DNA of 64,000 nt from Reticulascus tulasneorum (Eukaryota; Ascomycota; Sordariomycetes; Glomerellales; Reticulascaceae). The translations under genes were made by a program, and so were the position numbers. Below are positions 45,027 through 55,309 of the stretch, piece by piece (position 1 is the stretch's first letter; each line of letters opens with the position of its first letter). The stretch spans positions 2,914,001-2,978,000 of the forward strand of contig LSAX01000005.1 of assembly GCA_001557505.1 (NCBI GenBank), read 5' to 3'. The notes beneath the pieces are model-generated. The model was not told the DNA's origin and ran no database searches. It worked only from the letters and a program-made list of their open reading frames with translations.

Positions 45027-45443
45027 GTCGCCTCTGGAAGTCGCGGGAGTTCAGGCGGGAATGACGATGTGTACTGCGTAAAGCTATGACCATTTGGATT
45101 TCAAAGAACAAGAAAGCCTCGCAGATATGCAACATTGCAGCCTGAGGTGTCAGGCAGTAATGCTGTGAGCTGCAATCAGATCTACTAAGTCAAAACTCGC
45201 AGCCTGACGCATCCACCAAGTCACGCTATGTATCCCAGGCCCCGAATATGAAGCTCTTCGCCAGATAGATATACCGGTATAGCTGCAAGTTCGCGGAAGT
45301 TGTTGGCCATCGTGGATCGTAGAGAATAGTACACAACAGTAAGAGCGAGAGTGTAAAGCACACAGAACGTCAATTATCGCTAATAAGATATCACCGAATT
45401 CCAATAAATCAACTAATTACAACTGCCCAAAGTGGACAAGACG
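45027..45443. other. Short intergenic region
   Basis: About 415 bp between the start of the ankyrin gene and the stop of the F-box-like gene; both run leftward. No supportable feature. Confidence 0.5.
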
Positions 45444-46505
45444 CTATTGATACAAACCATCGGGCTTAGACTCGGCCCCGCCCAACGCTTCTTCATCGTG
45501 CAGACCATGCTCTTGTCTCCGGGAGCTGACCTCTGTCTTCCAGGCCGCAAAAGTCTCTTGCCTCTGACGTCGCAGCTCAGGAGTACTGCCGAACGGATCG
45601 TCGACGGGTTGTGGGTCAAGCCACTGCGTCAAATTCATGGCTTTCCTCGCCTCGCCATTGACCCGAATCTCGATGGTGCCGACGCCTTCATAAAGTATCT
45701 TGCCGTGGTCCATCGTATAATACGTCAGTCGAAGGAGGTCGATGAGCATCTCCCACATGAAGAAGGCCAAGGTCTCCGCCGGGCTGTACCGGAGATCGAT
45801 CACGGCAGGCTTCGGCCACTCGCTGGGCCACGAGTCTAAATCGCGGAACCTTTCGCTGGGGAAGACATCAGGTTTGCTATCGAAGATTCCCAATCCGATG
45901 TGGTCCGCGGCCTCGGTGGGGAGCAGAACGTCAATAATGAGATTCCTAACGGTATATCGGCAGGGCGCCCTGTAGAGGCAGGCAACCTTCGTAGCTGGAC
46001 CGCCTTGTAGAAACCCAACGATGAGGTAATAAAAGTTCCAAACCGTTGCTGGTGGACCACCACAACCTCGAGAGAATTGACCCGGGTTCCTCCACTCAGG
46101 TTTCACGTTCTTGGGCGGGTCGAAGATGCGGAACTGTGTGTACAGGGTATCTATGTGCTTGGCGAGCATGGGCACGGGGATGGAAAGCCAGGTAGGCCAC
46201 AAGCCGCACTCCTTCACGAACATAACGTCCAGGTGGTACTCTCCATGTCGCATGCACAGAAAATGCATTGCCTCGTCGTGAAGTTGTCGGTTCACGCGCA
46301 TAAGGGTCGCCACCATCGCCGAAGCAGGCGTTGGATCAATGGTCCAGATATCACCCCCTAAGCTCAAGTCTGGACTGTACCTGCAATCGAGGGCCAGCCG
46401 ATTCAGACTTTCCGAGGGGTCGACGGGTAGTCGATGTTCCAAATCATGAAGGTTGCGAAGGATTTGATCGCGGAGCTCGCGAGGGATACCGAGAAATGTC
46501 GCCAT
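45444..46505 (-). CDS. F-box-like protein of unknown function
   Basis: One exon, 353 aa. It starts MATFLGIPRELRDQILRNLH, matching the N-terminal helix of fungal F-box-like proteins (LPxELRxxIL). A second typical block follows: ATLMRVNRQLHDEAMHFL. The middle carries VRNLIIDVLLP and WPKPAVIDLRYSPAETLAFFMWEMLIDL, described here only as landmarks, and the C-terminus is charged. F-box proteins normally link substrates to SCF ubiquitin ligases through Skp1; this short degenerate class is abundant in ascomycetes and rarely characterised. No intron is needed. The start has no upstream in-frame ATG. Confidence 0.72.
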   Translation of the reverse strand: MATFLGIPRELRDQILRNLHDLEHRLPVDPSESLNRLALDCRYSPDLSLGGDIWTIDPTPASAMVATLMRVNRQLHDEAMHFLCMRHGEYHLDVMFVKECGLWPTWLSIPVPMLAKHIDTLYTQFRIFDPPKNVKPEWRNPGQFSRGCGGPPATVWNFYYLIVGFLQGGPATKVACLYRAPCRYTVRNLIIDVLLPTEAADHIGLGIFDSKPDVFPSERFRDLDSWPSEWPKPAVIDLRYSPAETLAFFMWEMLIDLLRLTYYTMDHGKILYEGVGTIEIRVNGEARKAMNLTQWLDPQPVDDPFGSTPELRRQRQETFAAWKTEVSSRRQEHGLHDEEALGGAESKPDGLYQ

Positions 46506-47372
46506 CTAGAAATCAATCAAGATGCGTTTCTTTTAGGTAATCGGATTTTGACAGCCAAGATGTGCGTGTTGCAGACGAAGTTCGATATTCGTAACAAATG
46601 GAGTTAAGTAGACGATTGAAATCTTGTTGGAGACTTCGTTACTGCCTAGATGCCAAGGGGGGTCAGGCCAGGCGGTCCAGCCAATTAGATTCGCAAACTG
46701 GCCGAATCCTCGTCATCCGCAATCGGGTCGCGTGGCGAGACGCCAATATTTCTCATATCTCCTCTAGCATCGCCCAGCATAATCCTCCGACTAGAGCGAT
46801 TTCTTCACGATCCCAGCGATTTAGCGATGATCTAGGTTGATCCACCGGGACGGAAGTTCTTCCCAGGACCCCGGCCTGAGGCATGGTAACTCGTCTGGGG
46901 TAACGATAACCCCCATCGCTGATCGTGAAACACCGTGGCAAGCGAACAGGGCTTGGAAGAAGCAAACACGTTGACCCACACGACACAGGCTGTCTGAGGG
47001 CTCGCGCCCATATCCATCTTAGGATGAGGTGGCAGGTGTCTGCAACACCAACTGCCTCAGCGCAGGACATTCTCGTTAGCTAGCGGTTACAATTGGCCTT
47101 TGCATTCTCTCATTCATCCGAGGTTCAGTAGCTTGCAACCAGGAAGGCCCTGCCTTATTTGCAAAACTGGTCTTTCAAGCATACTTTTGCGAGGAAATTC
47201 CTTGATGGTTGTCATCGCTTACTTCCAGATGAATTTAGAGTATGGCTGCCATCGCGTTCTGTATAAGTAGGGACGACTCCATCCCATCAGATTTCCATGT
47301 CAAACAAACCATCCGACCTCTCTCTCTCTCTCTCTATCTCTCTCTTAGGTTACAGACTCATCAAGCTCAATC
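46506..47372. promoter_or_regulatory. Divergent promoter region of F-box-like (-) and CE5 (+) genes
   Basis: A TATAAG element at 47262-47267 lies 106 bp upstream of the CE5 ATG, followed by a CT-rich leader. A CT microsatellite occupies 47318-47346. No other feature is supported. Confidence 0.5.
47318..47346 (+). repeat. CT microsatellite in the CE5 leader
   Basis: A run of CT dinucleotides with one CTAT interruption, directly before the CE5 start codon. Pyrimidine tracts like this are common near fungal transcription starts. Confidence 0.75.
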
Positions 47373-48221
47373 ATGGTTCCATCACCTGTCGCCGCACTCG
47401 GCTTTTTAGGCGCTTGGGGTGGTCTAGTCCACCGTCAGGCTGCTCGGCCTGCATGTGCCACCGGAGTCCATATGATTGTCGCTCGAGCCAGCACTGAGAG
47501 GCCTGGAGCGGGCATCATCGGGGCGGTCGCGGAGCAGGTTCAGGCTCAGATTCCTGGGTCTGACATCGCAACAGTCGACTACCCGGCACGGCTGAACCCT
47601 TATGAGCCCTCACAGACCGCCGGTGTGGCAGCCATGACGTTGCTTGTCCAGCAGTACGCTGCGGCATGCCCGGATACCATGATGGTCCTAATGGGATATT
47701 CTCAGGTATGGAACGCCTCGGTTCAAGCTTGACATGCGCTAATGAGGCCCAGGGTGCACACGTCGCAGCCGATGTTCTTTGCGGAGCGAGCGAAGCAGGA
47801 TTCCCGCCCACTGAACCACAAGGGACAGACGTCACGGATAAAGGTAGGCAAAAGTTCTCCAATGCGATCTCAAGTGGCTGACTTCGCAGTTGCTGCTGTT
47901 GTGCTCATGGGCGATCCAAGCCACGTAGCAGGCGAGCCATTCAACCAGGGCTCCAGCGTGAGCGATGGGGTACGTTACTCAGGTCATCCGACACCATATT
48001 TCCTCGTCTACCTGCTGATTACATAGGTTTTCCCTCGACAAAATACTGCAGGCTGTGATGCAGTCGCGTCCAAGATGGTGTCCTTCTGCGATCGAGGGGA
48101 TCCGTTCTGCGACGGAGGCAACTCTCTCGCCGTTCATCTCGGCTATGTTCAAGACTTTGGTGATGAAGCTGCTGCTTTTGTAGTTTCTCAGGTGGAAGGT
48201 GCGGCGGCAAAGAAAGCCTGA
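47373..48221 (+). CDS. CE5 esterase (acetylxylan esterase / cutinase family)
   Basis: Four exons, 47373-47705, 47753-47843, 47890-47969 and 48027-48221 (232 aa), with introns of 46-57 nt. An N-terminal secretion signal precedes CATGVHMIVARASTERPG, the usual opening of acetylxylan esterases in carbohydrate-esterase family 5. The catalytic triad is Ser110 (GYSQG), Asp193 (GDPFCD) and His205 (VHLGY). Cysteines at 28, 99, 121, 178, 189 and 196 can form the family disulphides. The enzyme removes acetyl groups from xylan, or cleaves cutin if the site is open; the sequence looks closer to acetylxylan esterases. It acts outside the cell and complements the pectate lyase at the left edge. Confidence 0.88.
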
Positions 48222-49336
48222 GCATCGATGTCTTCCTCTCTGGCAGATGGCACGACACCTCTGGACCTCATCCTGTTTTATGAGTAAACTTTTATGATAT
48301 ATCTTGATGGAATGTAACATATTTATTAGATACAGACAATGAGCCCTAGAAACCCACAGACCAGCCAGATACTGGAAGTAAACGGGCTGTCTGGAACTTT
48401 GATTCGCCTAGCCTGACTCCTGGGATATGTGAGATGTTAGTTTCTGGCAGACTTTGATAAATGAAGACCACGCCACTAGGCCTTTGCAGCCATCCTTCAA
48501 CACTATATGAGACAGCCGAGTCGTCTCATATTCTTTCTCTGTGTTCTCCCGAGCATAACTGAGGCGAGATATTTCCATTTTGTGGAAGCAGATCGAGGAT
48601 TTCCCAATGACAGCCTACTTCGTTAATTATGCCAGGGATGATTATCTCACCAACCACAGCCTTTGGTTACACATAGAATGATGTCAGACACTAAACTAAA
48701 AAGTAATTTGAAAATAATCAACAGCTGAAATATGTCGCAATCGTTCTAGATTGAGATATGTACCCAATAAGTTGCAAGTCAGCACCCTAATCAATTAACT
48801 AGAAAGCAAGAAACTCAGCTAACATCACAAGGCGGTCAGTGAATTTGTGCACGGTTACCACGACTCCTGGACATGATCTCGAAATCTCCACACACTCACA
48901 ATTGACTTACACCCTCACTTTCATTTCAGCGTCACTCCGTCTCTCGTATCCCCTCTTTCAGCACCCATTTCGGATATTACGTGCACACCGCATATTCTCA
49001 ATGGGATAAAGCTATGGCTTGCGCTGCACGGTCACTTTCAGCTGCAGCCACGGTTACACCCGAAAATGCATCTCGATGTCAATAAGCAATCAACCCCCTC
49101 AACTAGCATTGCACGGCAGCTTGCAGAGAGTATGGGGTAATGGTGGGCTTGCCCGACCGAGCTGAAATGTTGCGCTGCGCCGAGACTGCTAGGTAGGATG
49201 ACAGAAAAAAAATTAAATGCGAGGGACGACAGTATTTAGTTTCATCTCCTGCTCGACGCAATTTTTCAAGTTAGTGACTGCTCGCTCGATGGTCTAACCC
49301 TCAATACCCGCGAATTGAAACAATTGGCAATCTACG
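48222..49336. other. Intergenic region, no supportable gene
   Basis: 1.1 kb between the CE5 stop and the GH13 start. It is AT-rich around 48690-48830 and otherwise plain. No TATA element of clear quality precedes the GH13 ATG. Confidence 0.5.
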
Positions 49337-51445
49337 ATGGCCGCCGCCGCTACCCCTCCAGCTTATCCCGTCGACCTCCTCGTCCGACGCCTCAACCGCT
49401 TCACTCTCTGGACGCCAGGACGGTCTTCTGAGCTCATTCCCGGTTCCGGCAACGAGCCTCACCTCGTCATCGGTGTCATCTCTGACTCCACGCCGCATTC
49501 GTTTGTCCCCGCCAGCACCTCTCCCATCCCTCTCCTCCCGCACCCCAGCCTGTTGGACCTTTGGGAACTCGACCCCGCGACTATTATTGACCCGGCCCCG
49601 CTTCAAGATGGCATCGTGTACCGGTACTGGTTTACGGTGCTGGAATCGACGCCCGAGGTGGCGCCCGAGAATAGATCAGTAGTGCATGTTACTGACCCTC
49701 TCGCCTATGCAATCGATTATGCGCTTGAAAAGCCGCCGTATAGGCAGCCGGCCGCCCTGATCAAGTACCGCGCTGGGGCGCGTGCTTCCGATGGGTCCAC
49801 ACCCGCCACCTTGGTGCCATGCGATATCGACGGGTCAGAGCCCGGCCGACCCAAGCCAGGTGACGAGGCAGCGGCATCGTTACCGCGCAATTGCCAAATG
49901 GTCATTTACGAACTTCCTACCACTTGGACACGTCAGGGTCGCGATGCCGTGCGCGGCCTGGATGATGTCGATGTCGGCACTTTCGACGACGTGGCCGCGT
50001 TGTTCTCTTCCCAGCTCGCCGGTAGGAACTTCTCTTCAATGCAGTTGATCCGCGAGGACGCACACCTGATCTCTCTTGGAATTAACTGCCTCGAGCTGCT
50101 GCCCATCGCCGACGCAGCTGTGCGGAAAGAATGGGGGTACGCGACGGCGAACTACTTCGCCCCTGACGCGGATCTAGGTGGGCAACGGGACTTGGTATCG
50201 CTAGTGGAGACGTTGCGGGCGAATGGTGTGCGGTGGATCGCGGACACGGTAATGGCATTCGGGTACGATAGCTATGCGCATTTGACATTCGAGGAAATGC
50301 ACGTGAGGCCAGATATGGAGAGGTGGAACAGCGAATCCTGGCAGAGCCATACGGGTTCACCACAGCTGCGAGATGGATACGGCGGACGCAGCTGGCGATA
50401 TAACAGACCGATGCAAACGTATGACCCGGAGACAGGTCGAGAAAAGACGGTGCAGGGCCCGAGCTGGGGCTTCCACGCCGCCCACCAAGCAAGATGGTTT
50501 GCTGATTTCGGGGTGGGCGGGTTCCGACTGGATAGCGTAAACAATATTGGGAACTGGGACTTTGTGAAGCAATACAGCAGCGCGGCATGGAGGCTGTACA
50601 ACAGCACTGGGGGGGATCCGGCGAAGTTTCTGGTCATTGGCGAGGAACTGTCCTCGCCGGTCAGCATGATTACCACCGGCTGCCTTGACTCTCTTTGGAA
50701 CGAGCCATGGCTGAGACGGGTGCGTGCTGTAATCATGGGCTGGCAAGCAGAGGGTGACAACTTCGAGTGGACGGTGAGGAAACTTGTCAATCCGCTGCTG
50801 GACGGACCATTTGATGGATCCCTCCGCTACACCGACGGCACGCAGTGCATAAATTACGTGACTAGCCACGACGTCGAGGGGGAACATCGCTCGAAAGCGA
50901 GACTGTTCGATTATCTCCAAGCGAGGGGGGTGTGGGATGTCGAACCAAGAGTGAAGCTGGCACATGTCCTGCTCCTCACCAGCGTGGGCATCCCAATGAT
51001 CTTTGCGGGAGAGGAGTTTGCAGACAAGTCCGATAGGAACCCGGACGACTGGAGGGTCAAGCAGACGGACCCAGTCAACTGGGAGCGGAAGGCAGATGAG
51101 TGGCGCACGAGAGTGTTTGATTACGTAGCTCGGCTAGTGCGGCTCAGGACGCAATGTCCGGCGCTGGCGGTTAATGATACGGAGGTTATTCACGTCGATG
51201 GGAGCAGGGATGGGAAGATCATGGCGTGGAGGAGAGGGGCGGACGATGACACGACGGTGGTGGTCGTCGCGAATTTCACCGACAGTCCGACGACGGGTTC
51301 CGAGTACGTGGTGCCGAACTGGCCCGGGTGGAAGAGGCAGGGGTGGCGCGAGGTGACTCAGGATAGGGAGGTGCCGGAGGCCTGGGTGGGCAGAGAGCCG
51401 CTCTTTGCGTGGGAGGCCAAGGTGTACACGAGGTGGAAAGAGTAA
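49337..51445 (+). CDS. GH13 alpha-glucan hydrolase, bacterial-like, intronless
   Basis: One exon, 702 aa, no signal peptide. An N-terminal beta-rich part (about 1-130, with VYRYWFTVLES and VTDPLAYAIDY) looks like the E-set/CBM48 module of branching, debranching and maltooligosyl-trehalose enzymes. The catalytic barrel follows, with ISLGINCLELLPIAD, nucleophile Asp399 (GFRLDSVNNI), acid/base Glu436 (VIGEEL) and Asp512 (TSHDVEG). A late block reads TSVGIPMIFAGEEFAD. A C-terminal beta domain ends at EAKVYTRWKE. The substrate is probably an alpha-glucan inside the cell (glycogen or maltodextrin), but the subfamily is unclear. Lack of introns and high GC compared with neighbours suggest bacterial ancestry. 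Confidence 0.82.
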   Translation: MAAAATPPAYPVDLLVRRLNRFTLWTPGRSSELIPGSGNEPHLVIGVISDSTPHSFVPASTSPIPLLPHPSLLDLWELDPATIIDPAPLQDGIVYRYWFTVLESTPEVAPENRSVVHVTDPLAYAIDYALEKPPYRQPAALIKYRAGARASDGSTPATLVPCDIDGSEPGRPKPGDEAAASLPRNCQMVIYELPTTWTRQGRDAVRGLDDVDVGTFDDVAALFSSQLAGRNFSSMQLIREDAHLISLGINCLELLPIADAAVRKEWGYATANYFAPDADLGGQRDLVSLVETLRANGVRWIADTVMAFGYDSYAHLTFEEMHVRPDMERWNSESWQSHTGSPQLRDGYGGRSWRYNRPMQTYDPETGREKTVQGPSWGFHAAHQARWFADFGVGGFRLDSVNNIGNWDFVKQYSSAAWRLYNSTGGDPAKFLVIGEELSSPVSMITTGCLDSLWNEPWLRRVRAVIMGWQAEGDNFEWTVRKLVNPLLDGPFDGSLRYTDGTQCINYVTSHDVEGEHRSKARLFDYLQARGVWDVEPRVKLAHVLLLTSVGIPMIFAGEEFADKSDRNPDDWRVKQTDPVNWERKADEWRTRVFDYVARLVRLRTQCPALAVNDTEVIHVDGSRDGKIMAWRRGADDDTTVVVVANFTDSPTTGSEYVVPNWPGWKRQGWREVTQDREVPEAWVGREPLFAWEAKVYTRWKE

Positions 51446-51928
51446 GAAGCAAGCTAATGTGGATGGGATGAAGTATGGAAGGTTGATATAGTGTGATGAA
51501 TAGGATTGGAGAAATGATGCCTGAATAGGATCAAGAAAAATCATGCCAGAGAACACTAAGATAAGTCGGGATGGGCACCCCTTTTATCAGACAATATTTA
51601 TATAAGGGCTGTGCCGTATATCAAGCGACTTCAGAGTCAATATGCATAATCTATTGTCAATTATCTATACGTATGCTCACATTCACTTCTCTGCCGGCTT
51701 CCAGACACTCTCAAGTCCCTCCTTTTTCAAAGAGTGAGAGCTAGCGAATCTATATAGAATCCTCTCCTGAAGCGTAATCATAAAGTCGTCATTTGTACAG
51801 ATTTGTACAATATCGTAGGTTGATCTACCTATGGACCGCATGCGATACTTGAATATGCCACTGCTTCTTCCGCCTGAAGTCCAACCTGGTCAAAGCCCAG
51901 AGAAAGAGGATCGATGCTGATGGGTATT
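51446..51928. other. Intergenic 3' regions of convergent genes
   Basis: 480 bp between the stops of the GH13 gene and the repeat protein gene. No feature beyond AT-rich tail-like sequence. Confidence 0.5.
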
Positions 51929-54900
51929 TCACTGTAGAAAGGACAAGAGTGATGAAAGATCGAACCCGCTGCTAGCTTCCGCTGCAGCTGTTGCTCCATC
52001 CAGAGCCGACGTGTCGACCGCAAAATCACCCCCAGCGCCAGCGCCAGCGTCTGCGAAGGCCTGAGTATCCGCTGGAGCATAGGTTGTCTCGTAAGTCGTC
52101 CCGTCGATCAGCCCCATTGAGTTGTATTGGCCCTCCAAGGCCATATCCTGCTGTGCCTGCATGGCTGACGGGTCGTACGCAGCGGCGGGAGCATACGTTG
52201 TCTCATAAGTCGTCCCATCAATAAGCCCCATTGAGTTGTATTGTCCCTCTAAAGCCAAGTCCTGCTGCGCTTGCATGGCTGACGGATCCGCCGCAGCGTA
52301 CGTTGTCTCGTAAGTCGTCCCGTCAATCAGGCCCATTGAGTTGTATTGGCCCTCCAGAGCCATATCCTGTTGCGCCTGCAAGGCTGACGGATCGTAGGCA
52401 GCGGCAGAATTAGTAGCCTCTTGATTGCCAAAGGATGCTGTTTCGGCATAGGACTGTGTGGGGTCAGCATATCCAGGGTCAGACTGGCAGTATGATGATT
52501 GGTCGCCGTAAGTGCTCTCATCGGCATTTGCGCCAGAATCGGCATTCGAATGTGAGCCATGACCTGATGAGGAGTGCGTGGCATGCTTTAGGATTTTGCT
52601 GCCGGCAGCTACGTGTGAGAGCGTAAGTCCACCGGCCTGGTGCTTGACAGCAGCGACCGCACCAACAGTTGCAACGCCTGCAGCAGCTCCTGCAAGGATG
52701 ACAGCAGCCGGAGGCACTTGTCGGCCACCGTGGACTTGTCCGGGCCCCGGCTGTGGGCCCGTCGGTCCCATCACGAAACCCGGTCCTGCTGGACTCGGAG
52801 CACCATTCTGAACTGGATACTCACCCGATCTAGCAGTTACTTGTGACGGATACTGTACAGATACAGGTCTTCCGGAGGCCGGAAGTGTCTGCCCAAGGCC
52901 AGGTGCATAAGCTGTAGCAGCTTGAGCAGGACCTGAAGCAGCTTGTGTAGCATAGCCTGTGGTAGGTTGTGCGTACCCCGGAATAGGTTGTGTTTGACTC
53001 GGAGTAGGTTGCCCGTATCCCGGAGTAGGTTGTCCAAAACCGGGAGTAGGTTGTCCATAACCTGGAGTGGCCTGTGCAGGATGGCCTGGAGCAGGTTGTC
53101 CATAACCCGGAGCAGCCTGTGCAGGATGGCCTGGAGCAGGCTGTCCATAACCCGGAGCAGCCTGTGCAGGATGGCCTGGAGCAGGCTGTCCATAACCCGG
53201 AGCAGCCTGTGCAGGATGGCCTGGAGCAGGCTGTCCATAACCCGGAGCAGCCTGTGCAGCATAGCCAGGAGAAGGCTGTCCATAACCTGGAGTAGCCTGT
53301 GCAGGATGGCCTGGAGCAGGTTGTCCATAACCTGGAGCAGCCTGTGCAGTATGGCCAGGAGCAGGTTGTGCGTAACCTGCAGCAACCTGTGCAGCATGAC
53401 GGGGATTAGATTGTGCATATCCTGGAATAGCTTGTGCAGCATGCCCTGGAGTAGGCTGTGAATATCCTGGGGCGGCCGGCGCAGAAGCCACTCGAGGGGC
53501 TGGTACGTAGCCAGCTGCCCCTGCGAGTGAGTTTAACCTGGCTTTGCTCCACTTTCCCAGTTTATCCTTTCCTTCATAACTGGAAACCTTGGCTGATATC
53601 CCGCCTACAAAGCCAGCGCTAAGCTTCTGAGTGTTGTTCCAGAAACTATCTCGTGGCTTCAGCCCTTGGGGTTGGGCCGGTGTAGGCCCCGGTCGTTGGG
53701 CATTGGATACAGGTTGTGGGGCATTGGATACCGGTTGTGGGGCATAGGAGACTGGGCGTGGGGCGTTGGATACTGGGCGGCGTTGGATTTGAGGCTGCTG
53801 TTGCTGATGGGGATTGAAAGCCGGTTGCTGCGCGTGTTGGCCTGGGACTTGAGGCTGGTATTGCTGTGCCATGGCTGGATTGGCGTACTGCGCCTGATTT
53901 TGATGTTGAAGTGGGGTTTGAGGCTGATATTGTTGCGCAGGGGCTGTATTGGAGTGTTGCATATGATTCTGAGGTTGCTGAGCTAGTATCTGGGGCTGGT
54001 GTTGTTGTTGTATGGGGGCTGTATTGGGCTGCTGCTGTTGCATCTGACTTTGCTGCTGGGCTTGAAGTTGAGTCTGGTAATTCTGGGCAGGGGGTGTGTT
54101 GGAGTGCTGTATCTGATTGTAATGTTGAGCGGGATTTTGAGGCTGGTATTGTTGTGTAGGGGCCGGCCCGGGCTGTTGCATCTGGCTTTGCTGTTGGGGT
54201 GGAGGTTGAGGCTGGTGTTGTTGCGAAGGGAGTGAGTTGGAGTGTCGCATTTGATTAGGCTGTTGAGTAGGGTTTTGCAGCTGGTACTGTTGAGTAGGGG
54301 TCGTGTTGGAGTATTGCACCTGATTATGAGGTTGAGCCGGATTTTGAGGCTGGTACTGTGGTGCAAGAGGTGTGTTGGAGTGGTGTATTTGATTCTGATG
54401 TTGAGCTACATTAACAGGTGGGACCTGCTGTACGGGGGCAGGATTCGCTTGGGCAACTTGATGGGGAGGACCGTAATATCCAAGACTGCTTGGCTGCAAA
54501 GGCTGCAAAGGCTGCGTAGAGTAGCCAGCAGGTGGAGTGGGCACTTGCGCGGCTGGGGGCTGGCCATGAACAGAGTTCGAAGCCCAATTCTGAGTTTGGC
54601 CCATCTGGGTGGGTGCCTGTTGACCATATTGTGGTTGAAAAGGAGCACCTGGAGGAGGGCCGGTTACATGTTGCTGTTGTTGCTGCTGAACTGGCTGCTG
54701 ATGAGTTCCACCATATTGTATTCCAGATGAGATTGGTGTATGTGGGCCGGGAGATGTTTGGGGTGGTGTATAAGCGTATGTTGGACCCGAGGGGGGGCCC
54801 GGGGAAGCACCTGGAATTGGTGGTGGGTATCCGGTGCTCGGGGAAGGCGTTGGATAATACGAGTTACGCGCACTGGCTTGCGGAGGAGGTGGTGAAGCTG

Positions 54901-55309
54901 AAGCAGCCATTGATTGTGGAGCGTACTGGCTAGGTGAGGGTGCAAATATAGGTGGTGACGCGACATGTGATGTCTGTGGGCTTGGGTGAGCATTCGAGAA
55001 GGCCGGGTTTTGCTGAGGGGATTGTGGGGCGGCAGTGGCTGCATTTGTTTGTGAAGCATTCATAGATTGGGCGGCCGGCAGTGACAGATTGAACGCTTGC
55101 TGTCCATTGTATTGAACGGGTTGGAGATTTGTAGGAGATGTAGTTGAATCGGGAGCCTGCGTTTGACCGGGAGCGGCAACCGGCGGTTGGGAATTGGGAT
55201 ATGAGGCTGTCGACAAATGTTCCGGCGCATCGTGAAAGGGTTGGGGAGGTCCCCCCGGAGCGACACCCGGCGTGTTCTGCTCGTGTGGGGAAGGACTCGG
55301 CATGGCCAT
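51929..55309 (-). CDS. Disordered Pro/Gln-rich repeat protein, 1126 aa
   Basis: One open frame from ATG 55309 (MAMPSPSPHEQ); an upstream extension lacks an ATG. Regions in order: Pro/Ser/Gln-rich N-third; a Gln/Pro/Asn block with irregular HSNT-P-QQYQPQ repeats (about 310-530); a short conserved-looking folded patch (FWNNTQKLSAGFVGGISAKV, then YEGKDKLGKWSKARL, about 595-640); about seven copies of a 15-residue GYGQPAPGHPAQAAP repeat (about 665-790); a Gly/Ala hydrophobic segment (VILAGAAAGVATVGAVAAV); and three copies of a roughly 35-residue unit containing MALEGQYNSMGLIDGTTYE near the C-terminus. No enzyme domain is visible. Low complexity suggests a scaffold, condensate-forming or structural role, which is inference. 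Confidence 0.78.
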   Translation of the reverse strand: MAMPSPSPHEQNTPGVAPGGPPQPFHDAPEHLSTASYPNSQPPVAAPGQTQAPDSTTSPTNLQPVQYNGQQAFNLSLPAAQSMNASQTNAATAAPQSPQQNPAFSNAHPSPQTSHVASPPIFAPSPSQYAPQSMAASASPPPPQASARNSYYPTPSPSTGYPPPIPGASPGPPSGPTYAYTPPQTSPGPHTPISSGIQYGGTHQQPVQQQQQQHVTGPPPGAPFQPQYGQQAPTQMGQTQNWASNSVHGQPPAAQVPTPPAGYSTQPLQPLQPSSLGYYGPPHQVAQANPAPVQQVPPVNVAQHQNQIHHSNTPLAPQYQPQNPAQPHNQVQYSNTTPTQQYQLQNPTQQPNQMRHSNSLPSQQHQPQPPPQQQSQMQQPGPAPTQQYQPQNPAQHYNQIQHSNTPPAQNYQTQLQAQQQSQMQQQQPNTAPIQQQHQPQILAQQPQNHMQHSNTAPAQQYQPQTPLQHQNQAQYANPAMAQQYQPQVPGQHAQQPAFNPHQQQQPQIQRRPVSNAPRPVSYAPQPVSNAPQPVSNAQRPGPTPAQPQGLKPRDSFWNNTQKLSAGFVGGISAKVSSYEGKDKLGKWSKARLNSLAGAAGYVPAPRVASAPAAPGYSQPTPGHAAQAIPGYAQSNPRHAAQVAAGYAQPAPGHTAQAAPGYGQPAPGHPAQATPGYGQPSPGYAAQAAPGYGQPAPGHPAQAAPGYGQPAPGHPAQAAPGYGQPAPGHPAQAAPGYGQPAPGHPAQATPGYGQPTPGFGQPTPGYGQPTPSQTQPIPGYAQPTTGYATQAASGPAQAATAYAPGLGQTLPASGRPVSVQYPSQVTARSGEYPVQNGAPSPAGPGFVMGPTGPQPGPGQVHGGRQVPPAAVILAGAAAGVATVGAVAAVKHQAGGLTLSHVAAGSKILKHATHSSSGHGSHSNADSGANADESTYGDQSSYCQSDPGYADPTQSYAETASFGNQEATNSAAAYDPSALQAQQDMALEGQYNSMGLIDGTTYETTYAAADPSAMQAQQDLALEGQYNSMGLIDGTTYETTYAPAAAYDPSAMQAQQDMALEGQYNSMGLIDGTTYETTYAPADTQAFADAGAGAGGDFAVDTSALDGATAAAEASSGFDLSSLLSFLQ
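52077..52400. repeat. Triplicated 105-114-bp coding repeat
   Basis: Three direct copies near the 3' end of the Pro/Gln-rich gene, spaced by about 114 and 105 bp, each encoding the QAQQDMALEGQYNSMGLIDG block. Differences are mostly at third codon positions, which suggests selection on the protein. Confidence 0.8.
53040..53470. repeat. 45-bp coding minisatellite
   Basis: About seven to eight tandem 45-bp units within the Pro/Gln-rich protein. The central copies are almost identical at DNA level, the outer ones are diverged, which points to recent unit gain by slippage or unequal exchange. Each unit encodes 15 residues, so copy-number change keeps frame. Confidence 0.85.
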
